64,000 bases of DNA from Robiginitalea aestuariiviva (GTDB taxonomy: Bacteria > Bacteroidota > Bacteroidia > Flavobacteriales > Flavobacteriaceae): assembly GCF_029537735.1 (NCBI RefSeq), contig NZ_JARPUQ010000001.1, positions 618,965 to 682,964 of the forward strand, written 5' to 3'. Numbering within the stretch: the stretch's first letter is position 1; every line of letters starts with the position of its first letter. Under the pieces are notes generated by a model. It was not told where the DNA came from. It did not search any database and saw only the letters and a list, made by a program, of their open reading frames with translations. The translations under genes and the position numbers were made by a program. Below are positions 31,914-41,084 of the stretch, piece by piece.

Positions 31914-33232
31914 GAACCCCCACATGGTGCGTCCTCGCTCTTTTTACCCTTTTGGGGCTTCAAGGCCAGGATGCCCAAGGGACCCCCTATAAAAAACGGG
32001 TGCTTGAAGCCGCAGAGGTGGACTTTCTAAGCAGCTATTACCAACAGGACGGCGAAAACGCTGCGGTGACCGGGGGCATTGGAACGGAGTCCCTTTCCGA
32101 TGCCACAGCTACCATAATAGTCGCCATCCCCCTGAATACAGACGATGTGCTGCAAATTGACGCCGGGATCTCGGCCTATACTTCGGCCTCTTCCAGCAAT
32201 GTCAATCCCTTCGACAGCGGCCCGCCCGATCCGTATACGGCCAGTTCCGGGGCGTCGCAGTCGGACCTCTGGTCTAACCTGGTGCTTCGCTACAGCCATA
32301 ACAGCGAAGACCGCAACCGCATCTGGAATGCACAGTTCTCGGCCGCCGTGGAATACGATTACTTTTCCATAGGCCTGGGGGGCGGCTATTCCTGGCTCTT
32401 TAATGAGCGTAATACGGAGGTGAGCCTGAAGGGCAATGTGTATTTCGACAAATGGAATGCGATCTACCCCATTGAACTCCGGCCTTTCGAACCCGATGGT
32501 TTTGGGTTGAACGATGCCCTGTTTGCCTTGTATCCGGTTAGCGGGAATCCCAATTACGACCCGGATTTTGAGCCCTTTTCCAAAACCCACCGCAATTCCT
32601 ATTCCCTTGGGTTGGGCTTCTCACAAATCCTGAGCCCGCGGCTGCAGGGCAGCCTGTCCGTAGATTGGGTGCGGCAGGAAGGCCTTTTGTCGACCCCCTT
32701 CCAACGGGTGTATTTTGAGGATGTGGAAGACAGTTTCCTGGGAGGGTTCCACCTGGCGGAGGATGTGGAACACCTGCCGGATATCCGGCAGAAACTGGCC
32801 GCCGGTACCCGCCTGAATTACTACCTGAACGCTTCGGTAGTATTGCGCGGATCCTACCGATATTATACGGACGACTGGGGCATCACCTCCCATACCACCT
32901 CCCTGGAGGTCCCGGTAAAGGTGAGTCCGAGTTTTACACTTTACCCGTCCTACCGCTATTACCAACAAACAGCCGCCGATGCCTTTCGCCCCTACAACCA
33001 ACACCTGTCTGCCAGCGCCTACTATACTTCGGATTTTGACCTTTCCGGATATACGGCCCACCAACTTGGGTTCGGCGTGGGATATACCGACATTTTCACC
33101 CGCCTCCATATCCTGGATTTCGGTTTGAAAAGCATACAGCTAAAAGCCTACCACTACAGCAGGGATTCCCCATTTTCCAGCTTTATCATTACCGGGGGCG
33201 CTACCTTTGTGATGGATGCTCCGGGAAATTAG
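31898..33232 (+). CDS. DUF3570 outer-membrane beta-barrel-like protein
   Basis: A 444-aa exported protein: signal peptide ending near GQDAQG, then beta-rich alternating aromatic strands to the end (SYSLGLGFSQILS, NASVVLRGSYRYY, FTLYPSYRYYQQ), typical of an outer-membrane barrel. The region 93-125 holds YTSASSSNVNPFD and SGASQSD, the latter with a S-G-A-S tetrapeptide reminiscent of flavinylation sites. ATG 31898 lies inside the DUF4266 gene. The stop overlaps the convergent lipoprotein stop. Function unknown; genetically linked to ApbE. Confidence 0.85.
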   Translation: MRLQLRTPTWCVLALFTLLGLQGQDAQGTPYKKRVLEAAEVDFLSSYYQQDGENAAVTGGIGTESLSDATATIIVAIPLNTDDVLQIDAGISAYTSASSSNVNPFDSGPPDPYTASSGASQSDLWSNLVLRYSHNSEDRNRIWNAQFSAAVEYDYFSIGLGGGYSWLFNERNTEVSLKGNVYFDKWNAIYPIELRPFEPDGFGLNDALFALYPVSGNPNYDPDFEPFSKTHRNSYSLGLGFSQILSPRLQGSLSVDWVRQEGLLSTPFQRVYFEDVEDSFLGGFHLAEDVEHLPDIRQKLAAGTRLNYYLNASVVLRGSYRYYTDDWGITSHTTSLEVPVKVSPSFTLYPSYRYYQQTAADAFRPYNQHLSASAYYTSDFDLSGYTAHQLGFGVGYTDIFTRLHILDFGLKSIQLKAYHYSRDSPFSSFIITGGATFVMDAPGN

Positions 33233-33855
33233 TCTGTAGGCGGGTTTTGGCCTTCGCCCTGCAAATGGTAGAGGTCGGCCAGGTTGCGCATCAGGTGCTC
33301 CACAATCCTGCGGTTGCCCGCCCCTTTCTGATGCATGGCAAATGCAGGGCGCATTTGTTCGCGAAGGAAAAAATCCAGATCGTCAGAACCGTAGGGGTTA
33401 AAGGATTTCCAGTTGCGCAGGCCTTCCAGCATGCGCCGGTGTGCCAGAAAACGCCGCCGCGTCACCTCCAGTTCCTCTTGTTTGGCCCGGTCGTTCTCGT
33501 ACCTGGGTTGGTGCGCTTCCAGATATACCCGCTGATAGGCACGCGTAACCCGCCGGTCCGAATTCAGGGCATCCGCAATCAGCCTGAAGTATGCCCTGCT
33601 AACCAGTTTGGGATAAAGTTCCATGAATTCCGGACTCACGGTACGCAGGGTGGCCCATTGCACTTCCGGCAGGGCATAGTAGCGGGAGTCCGGGGCGGGA
33701 ACCACGGCCTCAGGGTCCGAAACGGAAGCCTGCCATTGGGAAGATTCCAAGACCCCCTGCCAGGCAGCCGCATACCGGTCCTCTGTCCGGGCTGACCCGC
33801 AGCCGGTCAGGAGAAACCCTCCTAAAAACGCCATTACCAAACTGGACCTCAACAT
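33229..33855 (-). CDS. Lipoprotein of unknown function, 208 aa
   Basis: Lipoprotein signal with LLTGC (Cys19). The mature part is helical and strongly basic/acidic mixed (KQEELEVTRRRFLAHRRMLEG, DDLDFFLREQM) without recognised family motifs. It converges with the DUF3570 gene, overlapping by 4 bp at the stops, and lies 108 bp downstream of the BNR gene on the same strand. It may be cotranscribed with that BNR gene. Confidence 0.65.
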   Translation of the reverse strand: MLRSSLVMAFLGGFLLTGCGSARTEDRYAAAWQGVLESSQWQASVSDPEAVVPAPDSRYYALPEVQWATLRTVSPEFMELYPKLVSRAYFRLIADALNSDRRVTRAYQRVYLEAHQPRYENDRAKQEELEVTRRRFLAHRRMLEGLRNWKSFNPYGSDDLDFFLREQMRPAFAMHQKGAGNRRIVEHLMRNLADLYHLQGEGQNPPTD

Positions 33856-33963
33856 TTTATTGGTTGCTTCGCAAAAGAAACAAGATTTCCCCCGCTCCCG
33901 GAAATCCCCTTGGCAAAATCACGGATTTCCTCGACTAAAGACCCCGGGGCTGCCTCCATAAAC

Positions 33964-36900
33964 CTAATTAGGTGGTGTCCCTGGGTAGTACAAGGCCCCA
34001 ACCCCAACTTCCCTCAGGGCTTCGTTAAATGCAGGGACCTTTTCCCGGATCAGCTCCAGGGCCGTAGCCCTGTACTGTGCCCAGCGGGAATCCAGCTCGC
34101 CCAGCTTTTTTCGCGTGCCCGCATTCACCCTGGGGATGTCGCTATCTGCATGGTTCAGGGCGGTCAGGTACTCGGCCGTAAACCCATTCACAAAATTCTC
34201 AACATCGTCATAAGCCTGGGAAAGGCGTTGTACCATAAGGCCATCCCATTCCTCCAGGGATGCGGCTAGCTCCCTGGCTGCGCGGGCCTGTTGGGTATAA
34301 CCCATTTCGTCCAGGTGGGCCGTTAAGGTTTGCAACCGCCCATGCATCCGTCGCAAGCGGTTGGTCATTTCGGTCATTTCACGGTAAGTAGCCTCGGCAT
34401 GGGTCATAAAGGCATGGTACTGCCCAAAGTCTTCGCGTAACGCCGGCACCAGGGGGTTCTCCAGGATACGCGCCTGGGCCTCCAGGGTTTTCCCCCCGTA
34501 TTCCAGCTGGATTGTGTACATCCCCGGGCTGGCACGGTGGCCCCTGAAAGACCCCTCAATATAAACCTCAGGGGCCCCAGGCAGGCTTTCATAACGCAGG
34601 TCCCACACCAGGCGGTTCACCCCTTTCCGGGCCGGGAGCAGCCGTGCGCGGGGCGGGGCGCCTTCGTAGGCCTGGTAGGAAGCATCGGCAACCGAGCTGT
34701 ACTGGCGTACGAGCTGGCCCGAAGCGTCGCGTACCCGCAAGAGCACTTCGGTAGAATCCGGCAACTCCGGCAACTCGTAATACACCACCATCCCGCTGGC
34801 CGGGTTTACCCCTTCGGTAGCGGCCGTACCCGTTGGGTTGGGGCTATTCATACTGCTATACCAGTTGGGGTAATAGGTATCTTCCGGGGTGTAAAGGTGC
34901 CCTGCGGGAGCGCCCCCTCCGTATTGGCGAAGCAGGCCCATATCGTCCAGAATCCAGAAGGACCGGCCCTGGGTGGCCACGATCAGATCCCCGAAGCGAA
35001 TCTGCAGGTCGGTAACAGGCACTACCGGCAGGTTAGACTGGAATGGCGTCCAGGTACTGCCCCCGTTATAGGAGAGGTAAATCCCCAGTTCCGTACCGGC
35101 CACCAGGAAGTTGGCCTTAACGGGATCTTCCCGGACCACCCGGGTGTAGGCGCCATAGGGGATACCCTGGTCTATCCGGGTCCAACGCTGGCCGTAATCG
35201 GTGCTCTTATACAGGGCCGGGGCAAAGTCATTAAACTTATATCGGGTGGCAGCCAGGTATACAGTAGCCGGATCGTGGGGGGAAACCTCAATGGCGTTGA
35301 CCAGGGTCTCACCCATTCCCTTCGGGGTAATGTCTTTCCAGTTTGCCCCGTTATCGCGGGTGAGGTACACCTTTCCGTCGTCGCTGCCGGTGTAGATTAC
35401 GCCAGGCTCGTGCTGGGATTCGGCCACATATGCTATAGTCCCGTAATTCTCGGCTCCTACCGCCTCGTTTGTGTAGGGTCCGCCCCCGTTGCCCTGTTTG
35501 GCATCCTGGTTCCCGGTCAGGTCCGGAGACACTACTTCCCACTGGTTGCCCTCGTCCCGGGTTCGCAACAGGTACTGGGCCGCGTGGTAATAGGTGTTGG
35601 GCTCGTGCATGGATTTGATGATGGGCGCATTCCAGTTGAACAGGTATTTCATCTCCCGCGCCGGCAGGCCCAGGTATAGGTTGGGCTCGATCATCACCTT
35701 CGTTCCCACTCCGGCAGCCACGTTCAGCAAGTCTACTGTACCCAGGTAACTCCCCCCCATCACCTTGGTTGGATTTTTCGGGTCAAAGGCCAGGAAGGCG
35801 CTTTCTCCTCCTGCGGATGCCTCCCAGTGTTCGCGCCCGATCCCGGAACCTCCCATACCAATGCTGGCGATCTTAACTGAGGAATTGTCCTGTTGGCCCC
35901 CGTACAGGTTATAGGGGAAGAGGCTGTCTGTCGCCACCCGGTAAAACTGGGCCGTGGGCATCTGGTCCTGCCTGGACCAGTGCTGGCCACCGTCAAAAGT
36001 GATCTCGGCTCCCCCATCGTCGGAGATGACCATATTGGAGGGGTTATGGGGATTGATCCAAAGGTCGTGGTAATCCCCGTGGTGCGTTTGGATTTCCTCC
36101 CAGGTGCGCCCCCCGTCCAGGGAGCGGTAGGCTGCAGCGCTCAAAACATAGACCGTATGCTCATTAACCGGGTCCGGGAAGACTTCGATGTAGTACCAGG
36201 CCCGCTGCAACAACCGGTGGTCTGCACTGACCCGGGTCCAGCTGGCGCCGGCATCCGATGACGTAAACAGCCCCCCCTGTTCTTTCTGGGAATCGCTTTC
36301 CAAGAGGGCGTACACCCGGTCCGGGTTGGCCCTGGAAACGGCAATGGCGGTCTTCCCTTTGGCTTCCGGCATCCCCTTGTGGATGGGGTTCCAGGTTTCG
36401 CCCCCGTCCACGGATTTATAAAACCCGCTCCCGGGGCCCCCGCTGATCACCTTCCAGGGTTTGCGCTCGTGTTCCCACATGGCCGCATACAATACCTGGG
36501 GGTTATGCATGTCCAGGGAAAGGTCGCTGCAACCTGTGCTGGCATTCACAAACAGGGTCTGCTTCCAGGTTTTGCCCCCGTCGGTGGATTTGTACACACC
36601 CCGTTCCTGCCCCGGGCCGTGAAGGGCCCCCTGGGCCGCTACCCAGACCACGTCCGGGTTGTCCGGGTGTATTACAATGCGCGAAATATGGCGTGTGAGC
36701 TCCAGCCCCATATGCTGCCAGGTCTTGCCTGCATCGGTGGACTTGTAGACCCCATCCCCATAGGAGGTCATCACCCCCCTCGGGGCGTGTTCGCCCATAC
36801 CGACATATACCACATTGGGGTGACTCTCCGAAACCGCCACGGTACCTACCGATCCGGTTTTGAAGTACCCGTCGGAAACATTTTTCCAGTACTGCCCCGC

Positions 36901-37107
36901 GTCCGTGGTTTTCCAGAGCCCGCCCCCGGTGGTGCCCATATAATAAGTTAGGGGATCTCCCACCACCCCGGAGGACCCCGTGGAACGCCCGCCCCGGAAG
37001 GGCCCGATATTCCGGTATTTCACAGGTTCAAAATAGGAATTCAGATCCTGGGCGGCCACAGGGGCAACCATCAGGGAAAACAGGAGTATCGGCAAGGTCC
37101 TTCGCAT
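33964..37107 (-). CDS. Exported BNR/sortilin-like beta-propeller protein (paralogue 2)
   Basis: A 1047-aa secreted protein, signal peptide ending at PVAAQ, clearly paralogous to the one at 5903: it starts [14 protein letters not shown] and has matching repeats ([43 protein letters not shown]), then a C-terminal coiled coil ([19 protein letters not shown]). Asp-box repeats support two beta-propellers like VPS10 proteins. No sorting domain, no identifiable active site. It is transcribed divergently from a beta-lactamase-fold gene; TACATTTA on the minus strand (37138-37131) is a -7-like box. Confidence 0.85.
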   Translation of the reverse strand: MRRTLPILLFSLMVAPVAAQDLNSYFEPVKYRNIGPFRGGRSTGSSGVVGDPLTYYMGTTGGGLWKTTDAGQYWKNVSDGYFKTGSVGTVAVSESHPNVVYVGMGEHAPRGVMTSYGDGVYKSTDAGKTWQHMGLELTRHISRIVIHPDNPDVVWVAAQGALHGPGQERGVYKSTDGGKTWKQTLFVNASTGCSDLSLDMHNPQVLYAAMWEHERKPWKVISGGPGSGFYKSVDGGETWNPIHKGMPEAKGKTAIAVSRANPDRVYALLESDSQKEQGGLFTSSDAGASWTRVSADHRLLQRAWYYIEVFPDPVNEHTVYVLSAAAYRSLDGGRTWEEIQTHHGDYHDLWINPHNPSNMVISDDGGAEITFDGGQHWSRQDQMPTAQFYRVATDSLFPYNLYGGQQDNSSVKIASIGMGGSGIGREHWEASAGGESAFLAFDPKNPTKVMGGSYLGTVDLLNVAAGVGTKVMIEPNLYLGLPAREMKYLFNWNAPIIKSMHEPNTYYHAAQYLLRTRDEGNQWEVVSPDLTGNQDAKQGNGGGPYTNEAVGAENYGTIAYVAESQHEPGVIYTGSDDGKVYLTRDNGANWKDITPKGMGETLVNAIEVSPHDPATVYLAATRYKFNDFAPALYKSTDYGQRWTRIDQGIPYGAYTRVVREDPVKANFLVAGTELGIYLSYNGGSTWTPFQSNLPVVPVTDLQIRFGDLIVATQGRSFWILDDMGLLRQYGGGAPAGHLYTPEDTYYPNWYSSMNSPNPTGTAATEGVNPASGMVVYYELPELPDSTEVLLRVRDASGQLVRQYSSVADASYQAYEGAPPRARLLPARKGVNRLVWDLRYESLPGAPEVYIEGSFRGHRASPGMYTIQLEYGGKTLEAQARILENPLVPALREDFGQYHAFMTHAEATYREMTEMTNRLRRMHGRLQTLTAHLDEMGYTQQARAARELAASLEEWDGLMVQRLSQAYDDVENFVNGFTAEYLTALNHADSDIPRVNAGTRKKLGELDSRWAQYRATALELIREKVPAFNEALREVGVGALYYPGTPPN

Positions 37108-37130
37108 GGGTTTGGTTTTGAGAATGCCCC

Positions 37131-37138
37131 TAAATGTA
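37131..37138 (-). promoter_or_regulatory. -7-like box upstream of BNR paralogue 2
   Basis: TACATTTA read on the minus strand, seven of eight consensus positions, 24 bp before the ATG. A TTG lies at a slightly long 23-base spacing. Confidence 0.4.
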
Positions 37139-37226
37139 GCGGATTACGCCCGTATAAAAAACAATGTCCCACCGAAAAGTGAAGGGGATTTTTGTACATT
37201 CCATGGGCAAACCTAACCCCTACACC

Positions 37227-38738
37227 ATGATGTCTGTACTACTGCCGCGGGCGCATTTTCTGGCCCTCTTCCTGTTTTCGTCCCTGCTTGCGGCACAACC
37301 GCCTGAAAAAAGTATGGACCAGATGATCCGCCAGGGCATAGCGGACTGGGAGGTCCCGGGGATGGTCACAGCGGTGGTCCGGGACGGCAAGGTGGTATTT
37401 TCGGAAGCCTACGGGGTAAAAGACCTGGCCTCCGGTAGTCGGGTAGACCGGCAGACCCTTTTTAATATGGGGTCTACCACCAAGGCCATGGTTTGTATGG
37501 CCCTGGGGGTCCTGGTAGACCGGGGCCAGCTGCAGTGGGAAGACCGGGTAGCGGACCACCTACCCGAATTTGAATTGTCGGACCCCTATATCCGGGACGA
37601 AGCCCGGGTAAAGGACCTGCTGACCCATAACCTGGGGATATCTGAAGCAGACCTGATCTGGTTTGTGGATAGCACCTCCACCGCCGAAGCCTTAAAACGC
37701 TTTGCCCTGGCGAAAAAGGCCTACCCGGTGCGCGGGGGCTTTCAGTACAACAACCTGATGTACGCCGTGGCCGGGGAGGTGATCCGGGCTGTATCCGGAA
37801 AACACTGGGCGGAATTTGTCCGGGAGGTCCTGTTTGAACCCCTGGAGATGCACCGGACCGTAGCCCGCGCCTCCGAGATCTTCCCGGCCGGCAACTACGT
37901 AACGCCCTATTACCCGGACCTGGAGGGCAACCTCCACCCGGTGCCCTACAACCAGTCCGACCAGATCGGGGCCGCCGGGATGATCTGGACCTGCCTGGAG
38001 GATGTGGAACATTACCTGCAAATGCTAACCCAGGGCGGGCAGTATAAGGGCAGGCAGATCCTTAGCCCGGAGACCTTTGCCTACCTTTTCGAACCGCATG
38101 CCTTTGTGCCTTCAGCGGATTTCTACCCCACCCAGAAACTCACCCGGCCCCACTGGAAAACCTATGGTCTGGGCTGGTTCCAGCACGATTACCGGGGGCA
38201 GAAACTGGACTTCCATACCGGGAGCATTACCGGCCTGGTAGCCATGGCGGGCGTAATGCACCACGCCAGGACCGCGGTTTATGTGCTGGCCAACCGCGAC
38301 CACGCAGAGCTGCGCCATGCTATCCTGTACAAAGGGATGGACCTTTGGGTTTTCGGGGACGACCAGCGGGACTGGAACGGGGAAATCCTGGAATTATACC
38401 GGCCCATGCAGGAACGCACCCACCAGCAGGAGAAGGCCCTGCAGGGAAAAAGGGTGGCAGGCACCCAGCCCAGACTGCCCCTGACCGGATACACAGGCAC
38501 CTACCGGCACCCCATGCTGGGTACCGCAGAAGTATTGGAAACCCAGGAAGGCCTGGAACTCGTTTTTAACGGGTTTGCCCGCTTCCGGACCACGCACTGG
38601 CACTATGACACCTTCCGCTCGGATGCGGACAACCGCTACCGCCTGCGGCTAATGGCCCAATTCCGCCTCAACCCCAACGGGCAGGTAGGCGCCCTCGAGG
38701 TCTTTGGTGAAACTTTCCAGCGGGAGCCGGAGCCCTGA
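37227..38738 (+). CDS. Beta-lactamase-fold serine hydrolase with DUF3471-like C-terminus
   Basis: A 503-aa exported protein, signal peptide ending SSLLAAQ. Catalytic motifs are all present: S83-TT-K86 (SxxK), FQYNNLM with YNN, and FHTGSITG with HTG in place of KTG. After about residue 400 there is a small beta-barrel-type extension resembling DUF3471 (LTGYTGTYRHPMLG). This is the pattern of class C-like esterases and D-amino peptidases. The two ATGs at 37227 and 37230 are equivalent; upstream methionines would destroy the signal peptide. It is divergent from BNR paralogue 2. Confidence 0.88.
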   Translation: MMSVLLPRAHFLALFLFSSLLAAQPPEKSMDQMIRQGIADWEVPGMVTAVVRDGKVVFSEAYGVKDLASGSRVDRQTLFNMGSTTKAMVCMALGVLVDRGQLQWEDRVADHLPEFELSDPYIRDEARVKDLLTHNLGISEADLIWFVDSTSTAEALKRFALAKKAYPVRGGFQYNNLMYAVAGEVIRAVSGKHWAEFVREVLFEPLEMHRTVARASEIFPAGNYVTPYYPDLEGNLHPVPYNQSDQIGAAGMIWTCLEDVEHYLQMLTQGGQYKGRQILSPETFAYLFEPHAFVPSADFYPTQKLTRPHWKTYGLGWFQHDYRGQKLDFHTGSITGLVAMAGVMHHARTAVYVLANRDHAELRHAILYKGMDLWVFGDDQRDWNGEILELYRPMQERTHQQEKALQGKRVAGTQPRLPLTGYTGTYRHPMLGTAEVLETQEGLELVFNGFARFRTTHWHYDTFRSDADNRYRLRLMAQFRLNPNGQVGALEVFGETFQREPEP

Positions 38739-38745
38739 TAACCGG

Positions 38746-39681
38746 TTATTTCGGGACCGAAATGGTCATATTCCGGTATTCCACCGGGCCGTGATCCCCC
38801 TGCAGGTAAATGGGGCCAGGCTCCCCTTCTCGACTGTCCAGGGCACCCCCAGTGATCCCGGGGATAATCTGGTTGTGGATAATGGTCTTGCCGTTGGCCA
38901 CTACGGTGATGCGACGCCCCACCAGGGTAATGTCGTAGGATTGCCACTCCCCGGGTTTGGCTGCTGCATTTTCATTCGGGGTAAGGAAGCCGTAAACCCC
39001 GCCAAGGAAATGCGAATTGGGCTCCTTGCCATAGCTGTCCTCTACCTGTACCTCATAGCGGCCTCGCAGGTAAATCCCGGAATTGGAATGTTCAGGGTAA
39101 CGGAATTCCACATGGAGTTTAAAATCCATAAACGCCTCCGTGGTCATCAGGTTGGCGCCTGAAGCCGGGCTTTTGAGTACGCCGTTTTCCACTACCCATT
39201 GATTGGGCCCGCTGCCCGGAGTGGTGGTCCATCCCTCCAGGGATCCTTTGGCAATCAGCGGGCGGGGCTTGGTCCATTCTTCAGGTGCCGGATATAACAG
39301 CTTCGGGGCACGCACCCCCCGAAAGGCACGGGGATGGCCCATATGGTCCAGAATATGGCCTTCCATGGCGTCCTGGTTTACCGTCCCGGTCAGGTGCATG
39401 TACTGGGAGCCTATCCACTGGGGTGGGATGGAAAATGAAAACAGCCCGTCTTTCTGATGGACCTCCGCAATCGGGCGGGCGCTGCCCGCGAGGCTCACAA
39501 AGCGGCCCACCAGGGCCTTGTTCCCCGAAGCCTCTACTTCCAGCCAGGCCGGGGCCCAGCGGCCATCGTATTCCACCTCCAGATCCCAGCGTCCGGTGAG
39601 TTCATTTTCCTGCGCCAGGAGTGCCTGGCTGCTGCACATAGCAAAAAGGGCCATACATCCCCAAATAGCGATTGGTTTCAT
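38746..39681 (-). CDS. DUF1080 (3-keto-disaccharide hydrolase-like) exported protein
   Basis: A 311-aa protein, signal peptide ending SQALLAQ. An N-terminal beta-rich segment (ELTGRWDLEVEYDGRWAPA) precedes a concanavalin-like DUF1080 domain from about residue 130, with EGWTTTPGSGPNQWVVENGV, MDFKLHVEFRYPEHSNSGIY and a closing HGPVEYRNM. DUF1080 members include 3-keto-glycoside hydrolases that split 3-keto-disaccharides. ATG 39681 is used, as upstream codons give no signal peptide. TACCTTTA on the minus strand at 39716-39709 is a likely -7 box. Confidence 0.87.
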   Translation of the reverse strand: MKPIAIWGCMALFAMCSSQALLAQENELTGRWDLEVEYDGRWAPAWLEVEASGNKALVGRFVSLAGSARPIAEVHQKDGLFSFSIPPQWIGSQYMHLTGTVNQDAMEGHILDHMGHPRAFRGVRAPKLLYPAPEEWTKPRPLIAKGSLEGWTTTPGSGPNQWVVENGVLKSPASGANLMTTEAFMDFKLHVEFRYPEHSNSGIYLRGRYEVQVEDSYGKEPNSHFLGGVYGFLTPNENAAAKPGEWQSYDITLVGRRITVVANGKTIIHNQIIPGITGGALDSREGEPGPIYLQGDHGPVEYRNMTISVPK

Positions 39682-39708
39682 CTTGGTTTGGTTTAGGGTT
39701 TTCCCTCC

Positions 39709-39716
39709 TAAAGGTA
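39709..39716 (-). promoter_or_regulatory. -7-like box upstream of DUF1080 gene
   Basis: TACCTTTA read on the minus strand, 28 bp before the ATG, seven of eight positions of TAnnTTTG. Confidence 0.4.
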
Positions 39717-39796
39717 GGGATAATTCCAAGTGTTGGGTCCGTTCCACATCCCGGACAGATTTGCTACCTTGGGTGGCGAACCAACTACCCGGGTCC

Positions 39797-40303
39797 ATGA
39801 CCGATTTAAAACCCGCCACCACCCCGGATGATTGCAAAACCCTGGCCAGCCTGGCCGACCGGATCTGGCGGGAGCACTACATCCCCATTATCGGGAAACC
39901 GCAAGTAGACTATATGCTTCGCACCTTCCAGTCCGAAGCGGCCATAGCCCGGCAGATTAGCGAAGGCATGGCGTATTACCTGATCTATTCAGGCCATAGC
40001 CCGGCCGGCTATTTCGCCTTCGAAAAACAGGGCGACGACCTGTTCCTGAGCAAGATTTACGTGGCCCGGGAGTACCGCGGCAAAGGCCTGGGAAAAGCAT
40101 CCATGGCTTATATCCGGGAGCAGGCCCGCCTGCAGCACTGCAAACGCATCACCTTAACCGTCAACAAGGACAATTCGGACTCCATTAACGCCTATAAAAG
40201 AATGGGATTTTACCAGGAAGCAGCCACCATAAAGGATATTGGCGAAGGCTTTATTATGGACGATTACCTGATGGTGCTGGACCTAGAAACAGCAGGCACC
40301 TAA
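39797..40303 (+). CDS. GNAT family N-acetyltransferase
   Basis: A 168-aa cytoplasmic acetyl-CoA-dependent acyltransferase. Motif A is clear: LSKIYVAREYRGKGLGKASM with the R-x-x-G-x-G acetyl-CoA loop; the C-terminal INAYKRMGFYQE is motif B. Substrate unknown; the N-terminal IWREHYIPIIG is typical of a flavobacterial subgroup. ATG 39797 fits the family; earlier codons overlap the promoter side of the divergent DUF1080 gene. Its stop overlaps the convergent bestrophin-like gene by 4 bp. Confidence 0.88.
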   Translation: MTDLKPATTPDDCKTLASLADRIWREHYIPIIGKPQVDYMLRTFQSEAAIARQISEGMAYYLIYSGHSPAGYFAFEKQGDDLFLSKIYVAREYRGKGLGKASMAYIREQARLQHCKRITLTVNKDNSDSINAYKRMGFYQEAATIKDIGEGFIMDDYLMVLDLETAGT

Positions 40304-40995
40304 CGGTCAATCCGAAAATTCTCGAGTTTGATGTCGTCCAGGCCGTCGTCGTCGAAGGGGTATTCCAACTGATCCTGAATGTTGTAGAGGGTGATCAGGA
40401 TAAACTGGGTGAGCAACACGATAAAATAGACGATAAACGCCCCCAGGGCCACATGGGTGTTGTAGACAATCGTTGGGGCGTAGATTAAAGGAAAGATGTA
40501 AATAAAAAGCAGGCAATAGGCCTTGAGGGAAACCGGGGTGCGGTGGATGTTGATGGCGTTCAGGTTTTCAAAGCCCTCGTGCAGGTCGTTCAGGTACTTA
40601 TAGATCCGATCCTTGAGTTTTTCCGGGGCCGCGGCCCCCAAATCCAGCAAATAATTCTTGATGGCATTGATGCTGTTGTCCACCTCGCGGGTAGACTGGT
40701 GGTTGTTCCCCAGATGGGCAATGGTACGGTCGCTGATGGTCGATAACATAGCCTCCATTTCGCCCTTCTGTGTGGCCGAGAGCACCCTGTTGCTGGTAAT
40801 GTAATAATCCAGGGTCTTCAGGGCGCTGCGGAACTGGCTGAAGTGCTGCAGGGCCTTTTCCCGACGCCGGAAGGAACCCCGGATAGAAAACACCAGGGGA
40901 AATACAATGGCAATACTCAGCAGGGTGAGGTCAATATCGAACTCCACCTCGTAAAACACCGTCAGGAAGGTGATCAGCATGGAGAGGAGCAGCAC
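40300..40995 (-). CDS. Bestrophin-like membrane protein (putative anion channel)
   Basis: At least 231 aa with two N-terminal TM helices (LLSMLITFLTVFYEV, LTLLSIAIVFPLVFS), a cytoplasmic helical domain (GSFRRREKALQHFSQFRSAL), then two more TM segments (AYCLLFIYIFPLIYAP, ALGAFIVYFIVLLTQFILI) and an acidic tail. The layout resembles bestrophin/UPF0187 channels. The start is unsure: the GTG at 40995 cuts into the first TM helix, while the upstream in-frame codons (INLRTLW before it) look coding but contain no ATG, GTG or TTG before a stop. Confidence 0.6.
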   Translation of the reverse strand: MLLLSMLITFLTVFYEVEFDIDLTLLSIAIVFPLVFSIRGSFRRREKALQHFSQFRSALKTLDYYITSNRVLSATQKGEMEAMLSTISDRTIAHLGNNHQSTREVDNSINAIKNYLLDLGAAAPEKLKDRIYKYLNDLHEGFENLNAINIHRTPVSLKAYCLLFIYIFPLIYAPTIVYNTHVALGAFIVYFIVLLTQFILITLYNIQDQLEYPFDDDGLDDIKLENFRIDR

Positions 40996-41084
40996 CCAGA
41001 GGGTGCGCAGGTTTATTATGGAAAGGTATACGTTAATAGCCTAAAATTTAGTATCTTCAGTACGCAATCTACCTAACTAATATA

